From positions 1-64,000 of the forward strand of contig NZ_MWUE01000007.1 of NCBI RefSeq assembly GCF_002077695.1: a stretch of DNA of 64,000 nucleotides, read 5' to 3'. The position numbers and the translations under genes were made by a program. The notes below the pieces were generated by a model, which saw nothing but the letters and a program-made list of their open reading frames with translations, made no database searches and had not been told where the DNA came from. This document shows positions 37,828 to 47,082 of the stretch, in pieces; positions within the stretch are counted from its first letter, which is position 1; every line of letters begins with the position of its first letter. This DNA is from Pantoea latae. Its GTDB lineage: Bacteria; Pseudomonadota; Gammaproteobacteria; Enterobacterales; Enterobacteriaceae.

Positions 37828-38835
37828 ATGAGTCACCTTTTTCAACGCCACTTCCTTCGGCTGCTCGATTTGAGCCCAGCCGACATCGCCGCCCTGCTCG
37901 ACCTCGCCGCTGAATTAAAACGCGCTAAAAAAAACGGTAGCGAAACCCAGCGCCTGAAAGGCAAAAACATCGCGCTCATCTTCGAAAAAGACTCGACCCG
38001 TACCCGATGCTCTTTCGAAGTTGCCGCATACGACCAGGGCGCCAACGTTACTTATCTCGGCCCGAGCGGCAGCCAGATCGGCCATAAAGAGTCGATGAAA
38101 GATACCGCGCGCGTGCTGGGCCGCATGTATGACGGCATTCAGTATCGCGGCTACGGCCAGGCGCTGGTGGAGACGCTGGCGGAGCATGCCGGCGTGCCGG
38201 TGTGGAACGGCCTGACCACCGAGTTTCACCCTACCCAGCTGCTGGCCGATCTGCTTACCATGCAGGAGCATCTGCCGGGCAAAGCGCTCAGCGAGATGAC
38301 GCTGGTCTACGTCGGCGACGCGCGCAACAATATGGGCAACAGCATGCTGGAAGCGGCGGCGGTGACCGGTCTGGATCTGCGTCTGGTGGCGCCGCAGGGC
38401 TGCTGGCCTGAGCAGGAACTGGTCGAGGCGTGCCGTCAGGCGGCGCAGGCCACCGGCGGCAAGATTACGCTGACCGAAGATATCGCCGAAGGGGTCAAAG
38501 GCGCGGACTTTATCTACACCGACGTCTGGGTGTCGATGGGCGAGGCGAAAGCGGTGTGGGAAGAGCGCATCGCGCTGCTGCGTGGCTATCAGGTGAATCA
38601 GGCGATGCTGCAGCTGACCGGCAACCCGCAGGTGAAGTTCCTGCACTGCCTGCCGGCGTTTCATGACGATCAGACCACGCTGGGGCGTCAGATGGCGGAA
38701 CAGTATGGCCTGCACGACGGCATGGAAGTGAGCGACGAGGTGTTTGAGTCCGAGCACAGCATCGTGTTCGATCAGGCGGAAAACCGCATGCACACCATCA
38801 AAGCGGTGATGGTGGCGACGCTCAGCCAGGCGTAG
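37828..38835 (+). CDS. argF: Ornithine carbamoyltransferase
   Basis: Makes citrulline from ornithine and carbamoyl phosphate in arginine synthesis; 335 residues, as in E. coli ArgI. The carbamoyl-phosphate loop STRTR is at 56-60. [20 protein letters not shown] and the ornithine-loop HCLPAFHD are intact. The ATG at 37828 follows a TGGAG site; upstream in-frame codons overlap the ARG boxes and are not coding. Position between rraB and pyrBI matches E. coli argI; only one copy is visible here. Confidence 0.97.
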   Translation: MSHLFQRHFLRLLDLSPADIAALLDLAAELKRAKKNGSETQRLKGKNIALIFEKDSTRTRCSFEVAAYDQGANVTYLGPSGSQIGHKESMKDTARVLGRMYDGIQYRGYGQALVETLAEHAGVPVWNGLTTEFHPTQLLADLLTMQEHLPGKALSEMTLVYVGDARNNMGNSMLEAAAVTGLDLRLVAPQGCWPEQELVEACRQAAQATGGKITLTEDIAEGVKGADFIYTDVWVSMGEAKAVWEERIALLRGYQVNQAMLQLTGNPQVKFLHCLPAFHDDQTTLGRQMAEQYGLHDGMEVSDEVFESEHSIVFDQAENRMHTIKAVMVATLSQA

Positions 38836-38863
38836 CCTGCATCGCGCGCCGCAAACGTTTCCC

Positions 38864-38891
38864 TTGATGCAAACTGGCGGACGCGTATAAT
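38864..38891 (+). promoter_or_regulatory. pyrL-pyrBI promoter
   Basis: TTGATG (38864-38869), a 16-base spacer and a perfect TATAAT (38886-38891), 24 bp before the pyrL start. It should drive the pyrimidine-attenuated leader. Confidence 0.8.
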
Positions 38892-38915
38892 GCGCCCGAC
38901 TTTGCCGGAGGAAGC

Positions 38916-39017
38916 ATGCAACAGCGCAGCGTACAGATTCACGCGACATCACGCCTGAACGCAGGCGGCGCCGCTGTTTTTTCCGTCATCAACCCGATCG
39001 TTAAAAAAGCCCCTTAA
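38916..39017 (+). CDS. pyrL: pyrBI operon leader peptide PyrL
   Basis: A 33-codon leader (MQQRSVQIHATSRLNAGG..., ending VKKAP) with a strong GGAGGAAGC ribosome site. It contains a T6 tract (38977-38982), where RNA polymerase can pause when UTP is low, and its stop codon falls inside the attenuator hairpin, so a translating ribosome that keeps up with polymerase disrupts termination. The length is shorter than the 44-residue E. coli PyrL and the sequence is barely conserved, as expected for a leader peptide. Confidence 0.85.
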   Translation: MQQRSVQIHATSRLNAGGAAVFSVINPIVKKAP

Positions 39018-39033
39018 GCAGGGGCTTTTTTTT
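39003..39033 (+). terminator. pyrBI attenuator
   Basis: AGCCCC (39008-39013) pairs with GGGGCT (39021-39026), flanked by A6 and T8 tracts. It spans the end of pyrL and lies 33 bp before pyrB, the position of the UTP-sensitive attenuator in E. coli. Confidence 0.9.
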
Positions 39034-39065
39034 GTCCGCAATTCGGCAGCGCAGAGAGGCGAACT

Positions 39066-40001
39066 ATGGCTAACCCGTTATATCGCAAGCATATTATTTC
39101 TATCAACGATCTCAGCCGCGACGAGCTGGAGCGGGTGCTGCACACCGCCGCGCAACTGAAAGCGCATCCGCAGCCGGAGCTGCTGAAGCACAAGGTGATC
39201 GCCAGCTGCTTCTTTGAAGCCTCAACGCGCACGCGCCTGTCGTTTGAAACGGCGATCCACCGGCTGGGCGCCTCGGTGGTGGGCTTCGCTGACGGCAGCA
39301 ACACCTCGCTCGGCAAAAAGGGCGAAACCCTGGCGGATACCATCTCCGTGATCGGCACCTATGTCGACGCCATCGTGATGCGCCATCCGCAGGAGGGCGC
39401 GGCGCGGCTCGCCACCGAGTTTTCCGGCGGCGTGCCGATCCTCAACGCCGGCGACGGCGCCAACCAGCATCCGACCCAGACGCTGCTCGATCTTTTCACC
39501 ATCCGCGAAACCCAGAGCCGGCTGGACAACCTGAGCATCGCCATGGTTGGCGACCTGAAATATGGCCGCACCGTGCACTCCCTGACGCAGGCGCTGGCGA
39601 AGTTCGACGGCAACCGCTTCTACTTTATCGCGCCCGACGCGCTGGCGATGCCCGCCTATATCACCGACACGCTGGACGAGCGCGGCATCGTCTGGTCGCG
39701 CCACGACAGCATCGAAGCGGTGATGCCGCATGCCGATATTCTCTACATGACGCGCGTGCAGAAAGAGCGCCTCGATCCCTCGGAATACGCCAACGTTAAA
39801 GCGCAGTTTATCCTGCGCGCGGCGGATCTGGCCGGCGCGCGCGACAATATGAAGGTGCTGCATCCGCTGCCGCGCGTGGACGAGATCGCCACCGACGTCG
39901 ATAAAACGCCCCATGCCTGGTACTTCCAGCAGGCGGGCAACGGCATTTTCGCGCGTCAGGCTCTGCTGGCGCTGGTACTCAACAGCGAACTGGATCTGTA
40001 A
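39066..40001 (+). CDS. pyrB: Aspartate carbamoyltransferase catalytic subunit
   Basis: Catalyses carbamoyl-aspartate formation, the committed step of pyrimidine synthesis; 311 residues as in E. coli. STRTR (53-57) binds carbamoyl phosphate; [10 protein letters not shown] and HPLPRVDE are the other active-site segments. It assembles with PyrI into the allosteric dodecamer. It is regulated by the upstream UTP attenuator, and pyrI starts 12 bp downstream. Confidence 0.98.
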   Translation: MANPLYRKHIISINDLSRDELERVLHTAAQLKAHPQPELLKHKVIASCFFEASTRTRLSFETAIHRLGASVVGFADGSNTSLGKKGETLADTISVIGTYVDAIVMRHPQEGAARLATEFSGGVPILNAGDGANQHPTQTLLDLFTIRETQSRLDNLSIAMVGDLKYGRTVHSLTQALAKFDGNRFYFIAPDALAMPAYITDTLDERGIVWSRHDSIEAVMPHADILYMTRVQKERLDPSEYANVKAQFILRAADLAGARDNMKVLHPLPRVDEIATDVDKTPHAWYFQQAGNGIFARQALLALVLNSELDL

Positions 40002-40013
40002 GGAGCAATCGCC

Positions 40014-40478
40014 ATGACTCACGACAATAAACTGCAGGTAGAAGCGATCAAGCGCGGCACGGTGATTGACCATATTCCTGCGCAGGTCGGATTTAAGCTG
40101 CTGTCGCTGTTTCGCCTGACGGAAACCGACCAGCGCATCACCATTGGCCTTAACCTCCCGTCCGGCGAGATGGGCCGCAAGGATCTGATCAAGATCGAGA
40201 ACACCTTTCTCACCGAAGATCAGATCAACCAGCTGGCGGTCTACGCGCCGCACGCCACGGTTAACCGCATCGACGACTATGAAGTGGTGGCGAAGATCGC
40301 CCCGACGCTGCCGGAGCGTATTGAGCGCGTGCTGACCTGTCCCAACGGCAACTGCATCAGCCGCAGCGAGCCGGTGTTTTCCTCTTTTGCGGTGAAAAAG
40401 CGCGACGATGAGGTGCTGCTGACCTGCAAATATTGCGAGAAGGCCTTCGCCCACCACGTGGTGCTCGGCCACTGGTAA
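40014..40478 (+). CDS. pyrI: Aspartate carbamoyltransferase regulatory subunit
   Basis: The allosteric subunit that binds CTP and ATP and inhibits or activates PyrB. It has 154 residues. The structural zinc is held by C109, C114, C138 and C141, exactly the E. coli numbering, in CPNGNCIS and CKYCEKAF. The N-terminal allosteric domain begins [24 protein letters not shown] hairpin with TATAAT as its loop (40491-40508) follows, before ridA. Confidence 0.97.
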   Translation: MTHDNKLQVEAIKRGTVIDHIPAQVGFKLLSLFRLTETDQRITIGLNLPSGEMGRKDLIKIENTFLTEDQINQLAVYAPHATVNRIDDYEVVAKIAPTLPERIERVLTCPNGNCISRSEPVFSSFAVKKRDDEVLLTCKYCEKAFAHHVVLGHW

Positions 40479-40559
40479 TCGCCCTGCTCGCCCCTATAAT
40501 GGGGCGATATTTCTCGCCAGCGGCGCCCGCCGCCGCTGCGTCACTCTTAAGGAGCAAGT

Positions 40560-40946
40560 ATGTCTCGCGAAATCAGTACGGAAAAAGCGCCAGCGGCGAT
40601 CGGTCCCTATGTGCAGGGCGTCGATCTGGGCAATATGATCATCACCTCTGGTCAGATCCCGGTCGATCCGGCCACCGGCGCGGTGCCGGACGCTATCGCC
40701 GACCAGGCGCGTCAGTCGCTGGAAAACGTGAAGGCGATCGTCGAAGCGGCGGGCCTGCAGGTTGGCGACATCGTGAAAACCACGGTGTTCGTGAAAGATC
40801 TGAACGACTTCGCCACCGTCAACGCCACCTACGAAGCCTTCTTCACCGAGCATCACGCCTCTTTCCCGGCGCGCTCCTGCGTGGAAGTGGCGCGTCTGCC
40901 GAAAGACGTCAAAATCGAGATTGAAGCGATCGCCCTGCGCCGCTAA
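40560..40946 (+). CDS. ridA: Reactive intermediate/imine deaminase RidA
   Basis: A trimeric enzyme that hydrolyses 2-aminoacrylate and related imines produced by PLP enzymes such as threonine dehydratase, preventing damage to other PLP enzymes. It has 128 residues. The YjgF/RidA signature ARSCVEVARLPKDVKIEIEAIA is present, with the active-site arginine and EIEA motif, and the N-terminal SREISTEKAPAAIGPYVQ. AAGGAGCAAGT precedes the ATG. The operon neighbourhood (pyrBI, ridA) is as in E. coli. Confidence 0.97.
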   Translation: MSREISTEKAPAAIGPYVQGVDLGNMIITSGQIPVDPATGAVPDAIADQARQSLENVKAIVEAAGLQVGDIVKTTVFVKDLNDFATVNATYEAFFTEHHASFPARSCVEVARLPKDVKIEIEAIALRR

Positions 40947-40954
40947 GCCTCTCT

Positions 40955-40983
40955 GCGCGCTGCGCCCGCAGCGCGCCTTTTTG
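40955..40983 (+). terminator. ridA terminator
   Basis: A GCGCGCTGC (40955-40963) / GCAGCGCGC (40968-40976) stem with a 4-base loop, followed by CTTTTTG, nine bases past the ridA stop. Confidence 0.85.
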
Positions 40984-41030
40984 CCCCCGTTGGCCTTTTC
41001 GCCTGGCTTTGCGCCACGACCCGCCCTTCT

Positions 41031-41044
41031 TTGTTTCAGGTCAA
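41031..41044. promoter_or_regulatory. Possible FNR site upstream of nrdD
   Basis: TTGTT-TCAG-GTCAA matches the FNR consensus TTGAT-N4-ATCAA at 8 of 10 positions and keeps the TTG and TCAA ends. It lies about 84-97 bp before nrdD, a plausible activating position for an anaerobic gene. Confidence 0.4.
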
Positions 41045-41069
41045 AACAGCGGCGATTATATTCTCCTGA

Positions 41070-41116
41070 TCTCCATATATAGTGGCTAAAATCCTTCGCA
41101 GCACAACATGTAGCGA
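41070..41116. promoter_or_regulatory. Tandem NrdR-box-like sites upstream of nrdD
   Basis: Box 1 (41070-41085) reads TCTCCATATATAGTGG and box 2 (41101-41116) reads GCACAACATGTAGCGA; each fits most of the NrdR consensus ACACWATATATWGTGT. Their start-to-start distance of 31 bp (15-bp gap) is the spacing typical of paired NrdR boxes, which supports the call more than either box does alone. NrdR would repress nrdDG when dATP is high. Confidence 0.6.
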
Positions 41117-41127
41117 ATGGAGAGAGC

Positions 41128-43266
41128 ATGGCAAAGGTAGTGGTGAAGCGCGACGGCTGTCGCTCAGGGTTTGACGCCGCCAGAATCGAGGCGGCGGTCG
41201 CGGCGGCGGCCCGTGCGGCGCAGGTCGAAGATGCGCAGTGGTGTGCCGCGGTCGCCCGCCGCGTCAGCGAGAAGCTGGCGGATCGCGTTGAGGTGGATAT
41301 CCGCGATATTCAGTTCGCGGTCGAAGAGACGCTGATGTGCGGCCCCTACCCCCAGCTGGCGCGCGCCTATATCGAGTACCGGCACGATCGCGACGTGGCG
41401 CGCGAGCAGCGCGGCAAGCTGCATCACGCCATTCGCGGCCTGGTCGATCAAACCAACGCCGCGCTGCTGAACGAGAACGCCAATAAAGACAGCAAGGTGA
41501 TCCCGACGCAGCGCGATCTGCTGGCGGGGATCGTGGCGAAACACTATGCGCAGCAGCAGATCCTGCCGCGCGATGTGGTGCAGGCGCACGAGCGCGGCGA
41601 GATCCACTACCACGATCTCGACTACTCTCCTTTCTTTCCCATGTTCAACTGCATGCTGATCGATCTGAAAGGGATGCTCACTAACGGTTTCAAGATGGGC
41701 AACGCCGAGATCGAGCCGCCAAAATCGATCGCCACCGCCACGGCGGTCACCGCGCAGATCATCGCGCAGGTGGCCAGCCATATCTACGGCGGCACCACCA
41801 TCAACCGCATCGACGAGGTGCTGGCGCCCTTCGTTCAGCTCAGCCTGGAGAAGCATCGCGCCGTCGCCGCCGAATGGCAGATCGCCGACGTCGACGCCTA
41901 TGCGCGGGCGCGCACCGAGAAAGAGTGCTACGACGCCTTTCAGTCGCTGGAGTATGAGGTCAATACGCTGCACACCGCCAATGGTCAGACGCCGTTCGTC
42001 ACTTTCGGCTTCGGGCTAGGCACCAGCTGGGCGGCGCGGCTGATCCAGCAGTCGATCCTGCGCAACCGCATCGCCGGACTGGGAAAAAACCACAAGACCG
42101 CCGTCTTTCCCAAGCTGGTGTTTGCCATCCGCGAGGGGCTGAATCGCCGTCCGGGCGATCTCAACTATGACATCAAGCAGCTGGCGCTGGAGTGCGCCAG
42201 CAAGCGCATGTATCCCGATATCCTTAACTACGACCAGGTGGTGAAGGTAACCGGCTCCTTTAAAACGCCGATGGGCTGCCGCAGCTTCCTCGGGGTGTAT
42301 GAAGAGAACGGCGTCGAAATCCACGACGGGCGCAATAATCTGGGGGTTATCAGCCTGAATCTGCCGCGCATCGCGCTCGAGGCGCAGGGCGATGAGGCGC
42401 GCTTCTGGACGCTGCTCGACGAACGTCTGGCGCTGGCGAAGCGCGCGCTGATGACGCGCATCGCCCGGCTGGAGAAAACCAAAGCGCGCGTGGCGCCGAT
42501 CCTCTACATGGAGGGCGCCTGCGGCGTGCGGCTCAATGCCGATGACGAAGTGGGGCCGATTTTCCGCAACGGCCGCGCCTCGCTGTCGCTGGGCTATATC
42601 GGCCTGCATGAAACCCTGAACGCGCTGAGCGGCGGCGCGCGTCATCCCTATGACGATGCCGCGCTGCGCGCCAAAGGGATCGCCATCGTCTCGCGCCTGC
42701 GCGCCGCCACCGACGCCTGGAAAGCGGAGACCGGCTACGGCTTCAGCCTCTACAGCACGCCGAGCGAAAACCTCTGCGACCGCTTCTGCCGCCTCGACGC
42801 CGCGCAGTTCGGCGTGGTGCCGGGCGTCACCGATAAAGGCTACTACACCAACAGCTTCCACCTCGACGTCGAGAAAAAAGTGAACCCCTACGACAAGATC
42901 GACTTCGAGGCGCCCTATCCGCCGCTGGCGAACGGCGGCTTCATCTGTTACGGCGAATATCCCAACGTGCAGCATAACCTCAAGGCGCTGGAGGACGTGT
43001 GGGACTACAGCTACGACCGCGTGCCCTACTACGGCACCAATACGCCGATCGACGAGTGCTACGCGTGCGGCTTTACCGGCGAGTTCAGCTGCACCAGCCG
43101 CGGCTTTACCTGCCCGAACTGCGGCAACCACGATCCGGCGCGCGTCTCGGTGACGCGCCGCGTCTGCGGCTATCTCGGCAGCCCCGACGCGCGCCCGTTC
43201 AACGCCGGCAAACAGGAAGAGGTGCAGCGACGCGTGAAACATCTGGAGAGCGGACCGCTGGGATGA
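41128..43266 (+). CDS. nrdD: Anaerobic ribonucleoside-triphosphate reductase NrdD
   Basis: Class III ribonucleotide reductase, making dNTPs without oxygen through a glycyl radical. It has 712 residues, identical in length to E. coli. An N-terminal ATP-cone (VKRDGCRSGFDAARIEAAV, about 5-95) sets allosteric control. The zinc site near the C-terminus is CYACGF...CPNCGN, and the radical glycine is G681 in RRVCGYLG. The gene overlaps nrdG by four bases (ATGA). The N-terminal 60 residues diverge more from E. coli than the rest. Confidence 0.98.
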   Translation: MAKVVVKRDGCRSGFDAARIEAAVAAAARAAQVEDAQWCAAVARRVSEKLADRVEVDIRDIQFAVEETLMCGPYPQLARAYIEYRHDRDVAREQRGKLHHAIRGLVDQTNAALLNENANKDSKVIPTQRDLLAGIVAKHYAQQQILPRDVVQAHERGEIHYHDLDYSPFFPMFNCMLIDLKGMLTNGFKMGNAEIEPPKSIATATAVTAQIIAQVASHIYGGTTINRIDEVLAPFVQLSLEKHRAVAAEWQIADVDAYARARTEKECYDAFQSLEYEVNTLHTANGQTPFVTFGFGLGTSWAARLIQQSILRNRIAGLGKNHKTAVFPKLVFAIREGLNRRPGDLNYDIKQLALECASKRMYPDILNYDQVVKVTGSFKTPMGCRSFLGVYEENGVEIHDGRNNLGVISLNLPRIALEAQGDEARFWTLLDERLALAKRALMTRIARLEKTKARVAPILYMEGACGVRLNADDEVGPIFRNGRASLSLGYIGLHETLNALSGGARHPYDDAALRAKGIAIVSRLRAATDAWKAETGYGFSLYSTPSENLCDRFCRLDAAQFGVVPGVTDKGYYTNSFHLDVEKKVNPYDKIDFEAPYPPLANGGFICYGEYPNVQHNLKALEDVWDYSYDRVPYYGTNTPIDECYACGFTGEFSCTSRGFTCPNCGNHDPARVSVTRRVCGYLGSPDARPFNAGKQEEVQRRVKHLESGPLG

Positions 43267-43742
43267 TGCATTTTCATCGCTACTACGATGTCGACATCGT
43301 TAACGGTCCGGGCACGCGCTGCACGCTGTTCGTGGCCGGGTGCGAGCATCAGTGTCGCGGCTGCTACAACCAGAGCACCTGGCGGCTCGACTCCGGCGCG
43401 CCTTTCACCCTGCAGCATGAGGAGCGGCTGATCGCCGATCTGCAGGACAGCCGCATCCCGCGCCAGGGACTCTCGCTGAGCGGCGGCGATCCGCTGCATC
43501 CGCACAACGTGCCGCATATTCGTCGGCTGGTGAAACGCGTGCGCGCGGAGTGTCCGGGAAAAGATATCTGGCTCTGGACCGGCTATCAGCGCGCTGAGCT
43601 TAACCGCGCGCAGCGCGAGGTGCTCGACTATATCGATGTGCTGATCGACGGACGCTTTATCGAGGCGCAGAGAGATACGACGCTGCGATGGCGCGGCAGT
43701 CGCAACCAGATTATCTGGGACCTGAGCAAAGAGCGCGGCTAG
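43263..43742 (+). CDS. nrdG: Anaerobic RNR-activating radical SAM protein NrdG
   Basis: Reductively cleaves SAM to install the glycyl radical on NrdD. It has 159 residues. The 4Fe-4S cysteines form CEHQCRGC (C27, C31, C34), following NGPGTRCTLFVAG, and the SGGDPL SAM motif is intact. Two adjacent ATG codons (43263, 43266) are possible starts; the first overlaps the nrdD stop for translational coupling. Its stop codon overlaps the stop of the convergent yraR. Confidence 0.96.
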   Translation: MMHFHRYYDVDIVNGPGTRCTLFVAGCEHQCRGCYNQSTWRLDSGAPFTLQHEERLIADLQDSRIPRQGLSLSGGDPLHPHNVPHIRRLVKRVRAECPGKDIWLWTGYQRAELNRAQREVLDYIDVLIDGRFIEAQRDTTLRWRGSRNQIIWDLSKERG

Positions 43743-44365
43743 CGCGGGATCTGCCCCGATTCGATAATCTCGACGCGCTCGCCGCCTGGCTGGAACGCCT
43801 GCTGATGCATGCACTTTGCCACCGCCAGCGCGGAGACCGAACGCCAGTTGCCGGGCAGCATGCCGAACAGCGGCGCCATCAGGCTTTCACCGGCGCGTTT
43901 ATGCGTGCGCTCGCCCAGCAGTAGCGAAGGACGCACCAGCGTCAGGCGCGGCCAACCCTGATGACGCAGCGCCGTCTCCATCTCGCCTTTAACCCGGTTA
44001 TAGAAAAAAGGCGAATGGCGATTCGCGCCGTGCGCGCTGACGGCCACCATCTGCACCGCACCCAGCCGCAGGCCGTTCAGGCCGGTATCCACCACCAGCG
44101 TGTAGTCGACGTGTAGAAACGCCGCTTTGCTGCCCGCCGCTTTTCGCGTGGTGCCGAGACAGCAAAAGACGCTGTCGATGGCGACGTTGAGCGGCCGCAG
44201 CACGTCGGTGAGATCCGCTTCGATCGGATTCACCACCTTTTTCATCGGCGGCAGCGGACGCCGCGTCGGCGCGATAATTTCATCCACGCGCGCATCCGCC
44301 ACCAGCAGGCGCAGCAGATGCGACCCCACCAGTCCCGTCGCGCCGGTCAGTAATACACGATGCAT
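43739..44365 (-). CDS. yraR: NAD(P)-binding protein YraR
   Basis: A 208-residue Rossmann-fold protein of the atypical SDR class. The N-terminal dinucleotide motif is TGATGLVGSHLLRLL, followed by APTRRPLPP, VFCCLGTTRKAAGS and SAHGANRHSPFFYNRVKGEME, the last of which carries the YxxxK-like pair. It is close to E. coli YraR. The ATG at 44365 follows GGGAGG; an upstream extension to 44446 is not conserved. Function is unknown. Its stop overlaps that of nrdG on the other strand. Confidence 0.88.
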   Translation of the reverse strand: MHRVLLTGATGLVGSHLLRLLVADARVDEIIAPTRRPLPPMKKVVNPIEADLTDVLRPLNVAIDSVFCCLGTTRKAAGSKAAFLHVDYTLVVDTGLNGLRLGAVQMVAVSAHGANRHSPFFYNRVKGEMETALRHQGWPRLTLVRPSLLLGERTHKRAGESLMAPLFGMLPGNWRSVSALAVAKCMHQQAFQPGGERVEIIESGQIPR

Positions 44366-44508
44366 GCGGCCTCCCGCTAACCTGTTGCCATTACTCTGAA
44401 ATATAGTCAGCTTTTGCCGTCCGGCTTGCATTTTCAGCACAAACAACCAGGCTTAAGCTGTTCACCAGGAGAGCGCATTGTGCGTAAACCATCATGAGGA
44501 GGGAAAAA

Positions 44509-45030
44509 ATGAGCAAGAAGATTGCGGTGTTGATTACCGATGAATTTGAAGACTCAGAATTTACCTCACCCGCTGACGCCTATAAACAGGCGGGCTTTGA
44601 GGTGGTGACCATTGAGAAAGAGGCGGGTAAAACCGTCACCGGCAAACAGGGCGAAGCGCAGGTGAAGATCGACCGCGCTATCGACGAGGTCAGCCCGGCC
44701 GAGTTCGACGCGCTGCTGCTGCCCGGCGGCCATTCCCCTGACTCGCTGCGCGGCGACGACCGTTTTGTCGCCTTTACCAAAGAGTTTGTCGCCAGCGGCA
44801 AGCCGATTTTCGCTATCTGCCACGGTCCGCAGCTGCTGATCAGCGCCAACGGCGTGCGCGGCCGCAAAATGACCTGCGTGAAGGCGATTGCTATCGACCT
44901 GCGCAACGCCGGCGCCGACTTCTATGACGAAGAGGTGATCGTGGATGACGATCGGCTGGTCACCAGCCGTACGCCAGAGGATCTGCCCGCCTTTAATCGC
45001 GAGTCGCTGCGTATTCTGCAGGCGTCGTAA
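44509..45030 (+). CDS. yhbO: Protein/nucleotide deglycase, DJ-1/PfpI family (YhbO)
   Basis: Repairs early methylglyoxal and glyoxal adducts on proteins and nucleotides, according to work on E. coli YhbO. It has 173 residues. The catalytic cysteine is C104 in FAICHGPQLL with H105, and a conserved glutamate lies in the DEFEDSE region (E12/E14). The ATG at 44509 has GGAGGG six bases upstream; an ATG five codons earlier has no such site. It is in the same position relative to yraR and yhbP as in E. coli. Confidence 0.93.
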   Translation: MSKKIAVLITDEFEDSEFTSPADAYKQAGFEVVTIEKEAGKTVTGKQGEAQVKIDRAIDEVSPAEFDALLLPGGHSPDSLRGDDRFVAFTKEFVASGKPIFAICHGPQLLISANGVRGRKMTCVKAIAIDLRNAGADFYDEEVIVDDDRLVTSRTPEDLPAFNRESLRILQAS

Positions 45031-45047
45031 CGCTGTCTCCCTTTCCC

Positions 45048-45545
<498 letters not shown>

Positions 45546-45583
45546 CTACACTGCCCGGCAGGAAAAGTTCAGGGATTAAGATA

Positions 45584-45871
45584 ATGAGCGAGGGCTGGCA
45601 GCTCTATATGGTTCAGACCGCCGCGGGCGTGCTCTATACCGGCATCTCCACCGACGTAGCGCGACGCCTTGAGCAGCATCAGAGCGGACGCGGCGCGCGC
45701 GCGCTGCGCGGCAAAGGCCCGCTGGCGCTGGTCTATCGCTGCGACGCCGGCGATCGCGCGGCGGCGTCGCGGCTGGAGTATCGGGTTAAGCAGCTCAGCC
45801 GACAGCAGAAGCTGCGGCTGGTGGCGCATCAGCCGGCGTGTCTCGCCAGCTGGCTTACGCAAAACGGTTGA
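45584..45871 (+). CDS. yhbQ: GIY-YIG nuclease superfamily protein YhbQ
   Basis: A 95-residue stand-alone GIY-YIG domain (UPF0213). [29 protein letters not shown] holds the two motif strands, the YTGIS element and the arginine, and [14 protein letters not shown] holds the conserved glutamate. In E. coli YhbQ binds and can cut DNA, but its role is uncertain. It is divergent from yhbP, and its end overlaps the convergent yhbS by 17 bases. Confidence 0.92.
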   Translation: MSEGWQLYMVQTAAGVLYTGISTDVARRLEQHQSGRGARALRGKGPLALVYRCDAGDRAAASRLEYRVKQLSRQQKLRLVAHQPACLASWLTQNG

Positions 45872-46361
45872 ACGGCTCGGCAAAATCGACCTGGCCTTCC
45901 GCCCCGACAAAGGCGTCATCCGCCAGGCGGTAGATCTGGAACGCCGCTTCGCTGCCCGGCCAGCGGCAGTGCAGCGCGTGGCGCGCGGCCGGCTCGAAGC
46001 CGAAGCGATTGTAGTAGGCGGGATCGCCCAGCACCACCACCGCGCTGTAGCCGAACTCGTTCAGGGTATCCAGCCCGGCGTAGATCAGCTGCTCGCCGAT
46101 TTTCTGTCCGCGCACGCTCTCATCCACCGCCAGCGGCGCCAGGCCAACCCAGTTGCGGTCTTCGCCCTGCAGCGTCACCGGACTGAAGGCGGCATAGCCC
46201 AGCACCTGGCCTTCGTCGTCCGTCGCCACCACGCCCAGCGTCAGCAGGCCATCTTCCCGCAGCTGCTGAACCAGCTCGGCTTCCGCGTCGGTTTTGAAGC
46301 TGCGTCTTAACAAACTGTCGATGCTTGCCGCATCGATCCCGATTTCTGTGCGAATTAACAT
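45855..46361 (-). CDS. yhbS: GNAT-family acetyltransferase YhbS
   Basis: A 168-residue N-acetyltransferase. The acetyl-CoA loop is [18 protein letters not shown], followed by [17 protein letters not shown], a hallmark of YhbS-type GNATs. It overlaps the end of ubiT by seven bases on the same strand, so the two are translationally coupled. The substrate has not been established from sequence. Confidence 0.92.
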   Translation of the reverse strand: MLIRTEIGIDAASIDSLLRRSFKTDAEAELVQQLREDGLLTLGVVATDDEGQVLGYAAFSPVTLQGEDRNWVGLAPLAVDESVRGQKIGEQLIYAGLDTLNEFGYSAVVVLGDPAYYNRFGFEPAARHALHCRWPGSEAAFQIYRLADDAFVGAEGQVDFAEPFNRFA

Positions 46362-46879
46362 ACACTCTCCGCGCGCGCCTGTGCGGCCTTCGCGTCCTGT
46401 TTCATTCCCGCTTCGACAAACGCAGCCAGCTGCTGCAGTCCCGTGCGCAACGCCGTGGGCATGGCCTCAAGCTCCAGAGCATCCATCAGGTTTTTCACCT
46501 CCAGTCCCAGCTCCGTGTCGCCTTCGATCACCAGACGACGCTGGAAAAACAGCATATCGGGGTCCGCCTTACGGGCGGCGACCAGCAGCAGATCGTTAGC
46601 GTTGCCGCGAAACCAGACGTCCGCTTCCGCATCCTGTACGACCCTGAGCTGACCCTCTTCAATGGTGGTTATCCAGCGTAAATTGACATCGGCGATCTCA
46701 ATGCCCAGATAGCGCGCCTGCAGAAAGTCTAACTCACCTTCCGCTAAAGCATGACGAAATTGCCAGTTTAGGAGTTGTTGCAACAGGGCCCTTTTAACCG
46801 CGAAAGGCGTCAGCGCCAGGGGTAAGCTGAGGAATTTTGGGCCTTTTTTCACTAACTCAGCGCGTAACTGTTCGAACAC
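46355..46879 (-). CDS. ubiT: Ubiquinone biosynthesis accessory factor UbiT (SCP2 domain)
   Basis: A 174-residue lipid-binding SCP2-domain protein required, with UbiU and UbiV, for oxygen-independent ubiquinone synthesis in E. coli. The N-terminal segment, PKFLSLPLALTPFAVKRALLQQLLNWQF, is followed by the SCP2 domain (DVWFRGNANDLLLVAARKADPDMLFFQRRLVIEGDTELGLEVKNLMDAL). It is divergent from ubiUV with about 200 bp between, an arrangement conserved in proteobacteria. Confidence 0.93.
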   Translation of the reverse strand: MFEQLRAELVKKGPKFLSLPLALTPFAVKRALLQQLLNWQFRHALAEGELDFLQARYLGIEIADVNLRWITTIEEGQLRVVQDAEADVWFRGNANDLLLVAARKADPDMLFFQRRLVIEGDTELGLEVKNLMDALELEAMPTALRTGLQQLAAFVEAGMKQDAKAAQARAESVC

Positions 46880-47082
46880 GGGCGTCTCTCCATCCTGAAA
46901 ATTTCAGGTATATTGCCACATCCGCCGGGCCACACCGCAGCCGAGATCAATAATTTCGCCGCCCCAGTGGGCGAAATTTCCGCCAGTCGGCGGCTCAAGT
47001 GGCGTTTCACTGCCCCAAATCAACATTTCCCGCCAGCCGCTTGCCTAGACTCGTCGCCTTATCCTGTCGACGAGGGATCACT

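Noticed and set aside
42016..43242. Minus-strand open frame of 408 codons over nrdD
   Set aside because: Shadow of nrdD; the sense frame has the zinc site and radical glycine.
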